Shown here piece by piece: positions 1 through 4,030 of a stretch of 5,108 nt of DNA. The translations under genes were made by a program, and so were the position numbers. Position 1 is the stretch's first letter; each line of letters starts with the position of its first letter. This DNA comes from a candidate division NPL-UPA2 bacterium (GTDB lineage Bacteria; Bacillota; UBA994), in contig QLUB01000114.1 of the NCBI GenBank assembly GCA_018725205.1, forward strand, positions 1-5,108. The letters run 5' to 3'. The notes beneath the pieces are model-generated. The model was not told the origin of the DNA and ran no database searches. It was given only the letters and a program-made list of their open reading frames with translations.

Positions 1-233
1 TCTCACGTGGTTTGACATCGTTGGCTCTAGCCTGCCAAGCGACCACACAGGAAGACGCACATGGGGCCCTACATGCGTGGCAGAATGCTCTCTATGAGTT
101 CCTTCTGGCGCGGGAGTACCCGATGTATTTCTTGGTGTATGCAGGGGGCCTAAAGCAGTTGTCACTGGCAGGCGATTACCGCGAAGCCCTGCAGGCAGAC
201 TTGGCCCGCCGAGTGCGTGTTTTTGTGCAGTAA
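1..233 (+). CDS. C-terminal fragment of an unrecognised protein
   Basis: This reading frame is open at the left edge (first whole codon at position 3) and ends at TAA 231-233, so about 76 C-terminal residues are visible. A TTG at 12 could serve as a start, but no Shine-Dalgarno site precedes it, and the frame continues upstream of it. The fragment is therefore better read as the tail of a longer gene. The visible part is mostly amphipathic helix with many Ala, Leu and aromatic residues (for example a YEFLLAREYPMYFLVYAGG stretch) and a basic end (ARRVRVFVQ). No family or motif is recognised and no function is offered. No terminator is visible between it and the promoter at 255, so some read-through into the next operon is possible. 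The frame and stop are clear; the identity is unknown. Confidence 0.5.
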   Translation, partial: SRGLTSLALACQATTQEDAHGALHAWQNALYEFLLAREYPMYFLVYAGGLKQLSLAGDYREALQADLARRVRVFVQ

Positions 234-254
234 CGACGTGCGACGGTTTTCTGG

Positions 255-283
255 TTGACACATTGACGAGCATAAGATAGGGT
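255..283 (+). promoter_or_regulatory. Sigma-70-type promoter of the repressor/peptidase operon
   Basis: A perfect -35 box TTGACA (255-260) is followed after 17 bp by TAGGGT (278-283). The latter keeps the three most conserved -10 bases (T1, A2, T6). Transcription would start near 290, so the operator at 292-308 would cover the first transcribed bases, a usual place for a repressor. A second TTGACG at 263-268 has no well-spaced -10 box. The assignment is inferred from box matches and from the identical spacing (8 bp) between -10 and operator at the exporter promoter. Confidence 0.6.
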
Positions 284-291
284 ATAGGCGC

Positions 292-308
292 TACTATGCT
301 TTGTAGTA
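292..308 (+). promoter_or_regulatory. BlaI/MecI-type operator 1 (autoregulatory site)
   Basis: The sequence TACTATgctttGTAGTA is an inverted repeat with 6-bp arms (five of six positions paired) and a 5-bp spacer. One further base on each side (C 291, G 309) also pairs. The arms match the TACTAC/GTAGTA half-sites known for BlaI and MecI operators. It begins 8 bp after the -10 box and ends 3 bp before the SD GGGAGG (312-317), so bound repressor would block initiation. A copy with the same geometry lies at 2005-2021. The regulator is inferred to be the BlaI-family product encoded at 608-1039. Confidence 0.75.
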
Positions 309-324
309 GACGGGAGGCAAGAGC

Positions 325-600
325 ATGAAGACAATCTACATTATTTTGGCTGTAGTTTTACTTGCCGTGGTGGGCGTGGGGTACTATTTCTGGCAAGCGG
401 CGCAAGCAAGCGGCGACTTTGGCGCAATTCGCGACGAGGCGCTCGCTTTCTATCAGCAACAGAACCCTACTCTCACTGGCCTAACCGCGCGCGTTATTAA
501 CTACGGCTGCCACATTGAAATTGAGATTAGACAAAACGGGCAGAGACTAGCACGCTTAGGGTGGGCTGGCCCCGGCCAGTACTATGTCATCGGGAGGTAG
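325..600 (+). CDS. Small single-pass membrane protein with YGCH motif, first gene of the BlaI operon
   Basis: This 91-residue protein is not a named family that I recognise. Residues 4-23 form one hydrophobic helix after the short basic start MK, so it is either a membrane anchor or an uncleaved signal segment. No lipobox cysteine follows it. The remaining ~68 residues would lie outside the membrane: a helical stretch (about 31-46), then a probable beta-rich end with Y60-G61-C62-H63 and a final GWAGPGQYYVIG segment. The only cysteine is C62. The ATG start is supported by SD GGGAGG (312-317) seven bases upstream. The stop (598-600) directly abuts the SD of the repressor gene, seven bases before its start, so the genes are cotranscribed. 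By position it could be a sensor, a regulator of the M56 peptidase, or a target of it. The reading frame is reliable, and the role is inference only. Confidence 0.8.
   Translation: MKTIYIILAVVLLAVVGVGYYFWQAAQASGDFGAIRDEALAFYQQQNPTLTGLTARVINYGCHIEIEIRQNGQRLARLGWAGPGQYYVIGR
592..597 (+). promoter_or_regulatory. Ribosome binding site deciding the repressor start
   Basis: GGGAGG lies at the very end of the 91-residue gene, 10 bases before GTG 608. The alternative in-frame ATG at 584 lies upstream of this site and has no SD of its own, so GTG 608 is the better start. The match and spacing are directly visible; the choice of start is inference. Confidence 0.6.
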
Positions 601-607
601 TCTGCCT

Positions 608-1039
608 GTGGAAGGTAAGGCCATCGTGCCCGAGTTTAGGCCCCAGAAAGCCGGTCTAAAACAGATACTTGGCGACCTTGAAGCCGACATCATGGAGTTA
701 GTGTGGGCGCGGGGGCAGTGCACAGTGCGTGACGTGTACGAAGCGTTGCTCGTGAGCCGCGAACGCGAGCTAGCCTACACTACGATTATGACCGTGATGT
801 CGCGCCTTGCGGAAAAGGCGGTGTTGCTGCGCGAAGCGGCGGGCAACACGTATGTGTACATGCCTGCCCTCGGGCGTGAGGAGTACTTGGCGCGCGTGGT
901 GGGTGAAGTTTTGGATGCCCTATTCGTTTCACACAGGGAGCAGACCATTTCGCACCTTGCCAGCCGCCTTAAAGCTGTAGACGCCTCGGAGCTCGACAGG
1001 CTGGAAGTAGCCTTAGCCAAGCGAAAGGAGCACGGCTAA
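608..1039 (+). CDS. BlaI/MecI/CopY-family winged-helix transcriptional repressor
   Basis: The predicted product has 143 residues from GTG 608 (151 if ATG 584 is used), close to the usual 120-145 of the family. The N-terminal winged helix spans about residues 17-86. It shows the family pattern LGDLEADIMELVW (21-33), TVRDVYEAL (39-47), the recognition-helix segment AYTTIMTVMSRL (56-67) and the wing ending in YVYMP (82-86). The C-terminal part (about 89-143: REEYLA, then EVLDALF) is the dimerisation region, where characterised BlaI and MecI are cleaved. Family members bind as dimers to TACTAC/GTAGTA palindromes; two such sites are in this window, before its own operon and before the exporter. 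Its stop overlaps the peptidase ATG (TAATG, 1037-1041), so the two are translationally coupled. The family is certain. The signal is not, and a beta-lactamase role is not supported because no beta-lactamase or PBP gene is visible. Confidence 0.93.
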   Translation: MEGKAIVPEFRPQKAGLKQILGDLEADIMELVWARGQCTVRDVYEALLVSRERELAYTTIMTVMSRLAEKAVLLREAAGNTYVYMPALGREEYLARVVGEVLDALFVSHREQTISHLASRLKAVDASELDRLEVALAKRKEHG

Positions 1040-1956
1040 TGGTCACGTGGCAGCTGTTTGTATCCCCCTTTGTGCTACATGTGTTTATTGCCGGAGGCTT
1101 AGCGTTTGCGTTAATTGCCGTGCTTGATATGGCTGTTCCGTTGGCGCCGCGCGCGCGGATGACGCTTTACGCTGCGGTGCTCGCAGTGCCAATCATGAGC
1201 TACTTCGGGTATTTTGCGCACATCTTTGGGCGGTGCAGCCGTCTCTTTGGCCCTTTTGCTTGGCGTATCTGTACCATGGGCCGCATCTACGCTGGTTTTC
1301 TCGCCCCGTTTACCGCTGTTCTGCTAGGACTATACCTCTTGGTGCGGCTGTGGCAATACTACAAGTCGCCGCTGCGGCTGAGCCGCCTTGTAGCCTCAGA
1401 AACTGCTAGGGCACGTGTGGCTAAAGCGCTAGCGGATATTGATGAGGAGGTGTCACTGCGCATCGCGGTGTACGCCAATTGTTTCCCCGCGCTCTTTGTG
1501 CGTGATGTCGATGCGCCCGAGCTGTGTGTGACGACCGGCCTGCTAGAGCAGCTTAATGACGCAGAGCTCAGGGCCGCGCTAGCGCACGAAGTAGCCCATG
1601 TGCGCGGGCACGACAACGTTTGGAATTTGGTTTTCTTACTGAAAGAGGTGGCCTTCTTTTCCCCGTTGGCGCATTTAGCTTATGCACGGTACTGCCAAGC
1701 ACGCGAGGAAGCTGCGGATTACGCTGTGAACGACACATATAGGCTCGAGCTCGCCTCCGCGCTGCTTAAGGTACTGCGGCGCAGCCAAGAGCTAGTGGCG
1801 TTTGCGAAGTGGCGCTGGTCTGAGAGTTTCTTAGTTGGTGGCGGTGACATGAAGCGGCGTATCGAATTGCTTTTGGCTGACCGTCGTGTTTTCAGCCCTG
1901 TGCCGCTGTGGGCACCGCTATCGGTACTTGGGGCAATCGTAGTCTTAATCTGCTGA
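1039..1956 (+). CDS. M56-family membrane zinc metallopeptidase, BlaR1/MecR1-like, lacking the penicillin sensor domain
   Basis: This 305-residue integral membrane protein has hydrophobic segments near 9-33, 41-63 and 86-108, another near 193-213 after the catalytic site, and a last one at about 288-305. The zinc site is visible: H183-E-V-A-H187 (HEXXH), with E223 in REEAAD (222-227) as likely third ligand, matching the REIACD position of BlaR1. A conserved-looking lead-in, ELCVTTGLLEQLNDAELRAALAHE, precedes it. In BlaR1 and MecR1 this domain becomes active upon signal binding and leads to cleavage of the cognate repressor. Here the protein stops after the last membrane segment, so the ~250-residue extracellular penicillin-binding domain is absent, with no sign of frameshift in the visible sequence. 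The ATG overlaps the repressor stop and has SD AAAGGAG (1024-1030) eight bases upstream. It is inferred to inactivate the neighbouring repressor in response to an unknown signal. Confidence 0.9.
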   Translation: MVTWQLFVSPFVLHVFIAGGLAFALIAVLDMAVPLAPRARMTLYAAVLAVPIMSYFGYFAHIFGRCSRLFGPFAWRICTMGRIYAGFLAPFTAVLLGLYLLVRLWQYYKSPLRLSRLVASETARARVAKALADIDEEVSLRIAVYANCFPALFVRDVDAPELCVTTGLLEQLNDAELRAALAHEVAHVRGHDNVWNLVFLLKEVAFFSPLAHLAYARYCQAREEAADYAVNDTYRLELASALLKVLRRSQELVAFAKWRWSESFLVGGGDMKRRIELLLADRRVFSPVPLWAPLSVLGAIVVLIC

Positions 1957-1959
1957 GTG

Positions 1960-1985
1960 AATAGCGGCTATTGCACGCGGGTGCA
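1960..1985 (+). repeat. Two abutting inverted repeats upstream of the exporter promoter
   Basis: AATAGCgGCTATT (1960-1972) is a perfect 6-bp inverted repeat around one central base. TGCAC-GCGG-GTGCA (1972-1985) is a 5-bp stem with a 4-base loop and shares one base with it. No T-run follows, so this is not a normal terminator. The pair lies just upstream of the candidate -10 box, where the -35 region should be, and may be a binding site for another regulator. The repeats are directly seen; function is unknown. Confidence 0.45.
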
Positions 1986-1990
1986 GCTTG

Positions 1991-1996
1991 TAAAGT
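1991..1996 (+). promoter_or_regulatory. Candidate -10 box of the exporter operon
   Basis: TAAAGT matches TATAAT at four of six positions. It ends exactly 8 bp before operator 2, the same distance seen at the first promoter, which is the main reason for the call. The base stretch 17 bp upstream is a poor -35 box (CTATTG). The nearest TTGCAC (1971-1976) is only 14 bp away. Without help from another factor this promoter should be weak. Confidence 0.4.
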
Positions 1997-2004
1997 GCGT
2001 TATC

Positions 2005-2021
2005 TACTACGACCTGTAGTA
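2005..2021 (+). promoter_or_regulatory. BlaI/MecI-type operator 2 (exporter control site)
   Basis: TACTACgacctGTAGTA is a perfect 6-bp inverted repeat with a 5-bp spacer, in the same frame as operator 1: 14 bases from the start of the -10 box, and two bases before the SD of the downstream gene. The fully symmetric arms suggest that it binds the repressor at least as well as operator 1. It places the exporter genes under the same BlaI-family regulator as the operon upstream (inference from the site match). Confidence 0.75.
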
Positions 2022-2023
2022 AA

Positions 2024-2029
2024 GAGAGG
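2024..2029 (+). promoter_or_regulatory. Ribosome binding site deciding the permease start
   Basis: GAGAGG touches the in-frame ATG at 2030 with no spacing, too close for that codon to be used efficiently. The in-frame TTG at 2039 lies nine bases downstream, a normal distance, so TTG 2039 is preferred. It also gives the protein the more usual start MKFFSVALKNLLRRR. Confidence 0.6.
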
Positions 2030-2038
2030 ATGTTCGGC

Positions 2039-3196
2039 TTGAAGTTTTTCTCCGTGGCTCTCAAGAACCTACTGCGCCGCCGTGTGCGCAGTGCCCTCAC
2101 CCTACTTGGCATTGCGGTCGGCATTGCTATGCTTTTTAGCTTTATGTCTTTTAACGCCGGTTACCAGGCCAGCCTGCGCCAAGACCTAAACCGCCTCGGC
2201 GCGCATATGCTCGCCATAGCTAAAGGGTGCCCCTACGAGGCTACAGCCATGGTCATGCACGGCGGCGTGATTGAAGATTACCTGACAGAAGAGCATATCG
2301 CCACTATCCGCGCTATGCCCAACGTAAAAACCGCAGTGGGTATGTTTATGAACCAGAAGATCGTCCACCAAGGCAAGCCTGTCATTATCCAAGGGTTGGA
2401 CGAAGCGGGCTTTGCCTTAAAGCCCTGGTGGGTGATTGAAGGAGAGCGTTTTGTGGACGCAAATTCCGTCATCCTCCCTGCGGGAAAGGCCACGGAGACG
2501 GGGCTAACACTCGGCAGCGAGTACCGCATTAGCGGTGTCGACCAAGTCTTTACCGTTACCGGGATACTGCAGAAAACCGGTTCACAAGATGATCAGTTTA
2601 TCTATATGCCGCTCCTTACGGCACAGCGCCTGTTTAACGCCGAAGGCAAAGTGACCTCTGTAGCCATTCAACTTGAGGACCTGCGTCAGGTACAGGCCGT
2701 TGTCGACTTAGTGCAAGCTTTGCCAGATGTGCAAGCTATCACCATGTCGCAGATGCTCGGCACTGTGCAGACATTGATGGAGTCCGCCCAAGCGCTGATC
2801 ACCTCCATTGTAGTCGTAGCCGTCCTTATCAGTGCCTTAGGCGTACTAAACAGCATTCTCACTTCGGTTTTTGAGCGCACGCGCGAGATCGGCATGATGA
2901 AGGCGGTAGGCGCGGGGGCGGTTGATATCTTTGCCCTCGTCTGGATTGAGAGCATCTTGCTGACCGCGAGCGGCGGTGTGGTAGGCATTGCCGCAGCCAT
3001 CGGCGCGGGTACGCTTATCGAGGGGGCTTTACGTGGGATTTTGCCCTTTGCCCCGGCAGGCAACCTGATCACATTTAACCCCGACATCGCGGGGATGAGC
3101 CTGTTGGTCTCTGTCATCTTAGGTGTGGTGGCGGGCGCGTACCCGGCACTCCGCGCGTCGCAGCTTAGCCCCATGGAAGCCATAAGGAGTGAGTAA
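2039..3196 (+). CDS. MacB/FtsX-type ABC exporter permease
   Basis: The product has 385 residues from TTG 2039 (388 from ATG 2030), normal for MacB-like permeases without a fused ATPase. After a basic amphipathic start (LKNLLRRRVRSALTLLGIAVG), membrane segment 1 spans about 19-38. A large extracytoplasmic MacB-type domain follows (about 40-250, with a GCPYEA cysteine motif near its start). Then come segments at about 254-275, 298-328 and 350-371. Family hallmarks are ERTREIGMMKAVGA (279-292), the cytoplasmic contact to the ATPase, and the end GAYPALRASQLSPMEAIRSE. Such permeases work as dimers with a separate ATPase and act by mechanotransmission, on substrates outside the membrane rather than by a classic channel. 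Its gene is controlled by operator 2, and the ATPase gene begins one base after its stop. No membrane-fusion adaptor (MacA type) is encoded in the window. The substrate is unknown; an antimicrobial, peptide or lipid are all possible. Confidence 0.92.
   Translation: MKFFSVALKNLLRRRVRSALTLLGIAVGIAMLFSFMSFNAGYQASLRQDLNRLGAHMLAIAKGCPYEATAMVMHGGVIEDYLTEEHIATIRAMPNVKTAVGMFMNQKIVHQGKPVIIQGLDEAGFALKPWWVIEGERFVDANSVILPAGKATETGLTLGSEYRISGVDQVFTVTGILQKTGSQDDQFIYMPLLTAQRLFNAEGKVTSVAIQLEDLRQVQAVVDLVQALPDVQAITMSQMLGTVQTLMESAQALITSIVVVAVLISALGVLNSILTSVFERTREIGMMKAVGAGAVDIFALVWIESILLTASGGVVGIAAAIGAGTLIEGALRGILPFAPAGNLITFNPDIAGMSLLVSVILGVVAGAYPALRASQLSPMEAIRSE
3184..3189 (+). promoter_or_regulatory. Ribosome binding site deciding the ATPase start
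   Basis: AAGGAG sits inside the last codons of the permease. The in-frame GTG at 3189 overlaps it and cannot be served by it. TTG 3198 is eight bases downstream and is the likely start, two bases after the permease stop codon ends (3196). The arrangement implies translational coupling. Confidence 0.6.
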
Positions 3197-3197
3197 C

Positions 3198-3875
3198 TTG
3201 AGCGTGATTAAGACTGGCAAGTTATGCAAACACTATCGACGGGGCAGTGAGACAGTCTACGCGCTGCAGAACGCCACACTCGCCATCGAAGCCGGGGAGT
3301 TTGTAGCTATTGTCGGTCCGTCGGGTTCCGGCAAGACTACGCTGATGAACCTGCTCGGCTGCCTAGACACGCCGACCTCCGGCAGCTACCGCTTGCGCGG
3401 ACAGGAGGTAACCGGACTAAAGGAGTCAGGGTTGGTGCGCCTCAGGCAAGAGAACATCGGCTTTGTCTTTCAACAGTTCTTTCTTTTGCCTACACTCACG
3501 GTCGAAGAAAACACCGAGCTCCCACTTCTGTTTCGCGATAAAGGCAAGCGACTCACCCATGAATTGCTCGAGACCGTAGGACTCAGCCATCGCCGCAAGC
3601 ATCTTCCTAAAGAACTTAGCGGCGGTGAAATGCAGCGCGTGGCTATCGCGCGTGCGCTCATTAACAGCCCGGCAATCCTGCTGGCCGACGAACCTACGGG
3701 CAATCTCGACAGCAAAAACAGCCTTAAAGTGATTGAGCTCTTTAGAGAGCTAAACAGTAAAGGATTAACCACGATTATCGTGACCCATAATCGCGAAATT
3801 GCGGCCATGGCTAACCGTACTATCTCCATATCGGACGGACAAATTGAGGAACACGCCTTACGCAAAACTCCTTAG
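3198..3875 (+). CDS. ABC exporter ATPase, MacB/LolD class
   Basis: The predicted product has 225 residues from TTG 3198 (228 from GTG 3189), the standard length of stand-alone MacB/LolD-class ATPases. All nucleotide-binding elements are present (numbering from GTG 3189; subtract 3 for the TTG start). They are Walker A GPSGSGKTT at 43-51, Q-loop Q95 in GFVFQQ, signature LSGGE at 143-147 followed by MQRVAIARAL, Walker B ILLADE at 163-168, D-loop NLDS at 172-175 and switch histidine H200. The LLPTLTVEEN stretch after the Q-loop is typical of this class. The enzyme would hydrolyse ATP on the cytoplasmic face and drive the permease encoded directly upstream. It shares the exporter promoter and operator 2. 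No defect is visible, and the call is secure apart from the exact start. Confidence 0.95.
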   Translation: MSVIKTGKLCKHYRRGSETVYALQNATLAIEAGEFVAIVGPSGSGKTTLMNLLGCLDTPTSGSYRLRGQEVTGLKESGLVRLRQENIGFVFQQFFLLPTLTVEENTELPLLFRDKGKRLTHELLETVGLSHRRKHLPKELSGGEMQRVAIARALINSPAILLADEPTGNLDSKNSLKVIELFRELNSKGLTTIIVTHNREIAAMANRTISISDGQIEEHALRKTP

Positions 3876-3887
3876 ACCTTAAGGTCT
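3874..3887 (+). repeat. 14-bp perfect palindrome over the ATPase stop codon
   Basis: AGACCTTAAGGTCT reads the same on both strands and includes the last two bases of the TAG stop (3873-3875). As RNA it can fold into a 5-bp stem with a UUAA loop. No T-run follows, so it is not a terminator by itself. It could protect the 3' end of the message or be a protein site; the function is unknown. Confidence 0.45.
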
Positions 3888-3921
3888 GTGTCCATGGATC
3901 ACCTTTCTCCTTCCTAGCTTG

Positions 3922-3951
3922 GCGGCCCTAATCCTAGGGCCGCACTTTTTT
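3922..3951 (+). terminator. Rho-independent terminator of the exporter operon
   Basis: A perfect 9-bp GC-rich stem, GCGGCCCTA (3922-3930) and TAGGGCCGC (3935-3943), encloses the loop ATCC. After two bases (AC) there is a run of six T (3946-3951). It lies 46 bp past the ATPase stop and separates the exporter from the lysS promoter, which starts only nine bases further on. On the other strand no T-run follows, so it acts in one direction. Confidence 0.92.
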
Positions 3952-3959
3952 ACATGCAC

Positions 3960-3989
3960 TTGACAAGAGCGAGAGCCAGAAAGTAAAAT
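3960..3989 (+). promoter_or_regulatory. Sigma-70-type promoter of lysS
   Basis: TTGACA (3960-3965), an 18-bp spacer and TAAAAT (3984-3989) give a near-consensus housekeeping promoter. Transcription would start near 3996, leaving a leader of about 35 bases before GTG 4031. That is too short for a T-box, and no BlaI-type operator is present, so lysS appears independent of the upstream regulon. Confidence 0.75.
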
Positions 3990-4030
3990 TCAGTCACTCC
4001 ATAGCAACGACTGAGAGCGGGGGAATCACG

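Noticed and set aside
1354..1363. Further BlaI half-site (TACTACA) inside the peptidase gene
   Set aside because: There is no matching GTAGTA arm at the required distance; single half-sites are expected by chance.
1972..1985. Terminator after the M56 peptidase gene
   Set aside because: The stem is only 5 bp and is followed by GCTTGTAAAG with no T-run, so it is not a convincing rho-independent terminator.
2686..3183. 165-codon minus-strand open frame opposite the permease
   Set aside because: It is a shadow of the strongly supported permease gene, with a low-complexity Ala/Thr/Pro/Ser composition and no recognisable motif.
3470..3865. 131-codon minus-strand open frame opposite the ABC ATPase
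   Set aside because: The plus strand carries every ABC ATPase motif here; the minus translation is Ser/Leu/Arg-rich with no family resemblance.
3872..3895. Seven-codon minus-strand frame preceded by AAGGAG and AGGTGAT
   Set aside because: The apparent ribosome site is the complement of the CT-rich 16S-like stretch, and the frame is only MDTDLKV; there is no promoter evidence.
3990..4030. T-box or other riboswitch before lysS
   Set aside because: The leader is only about 35 bases from the predicted start of transcription and has no internal terminator or T-box sequence.
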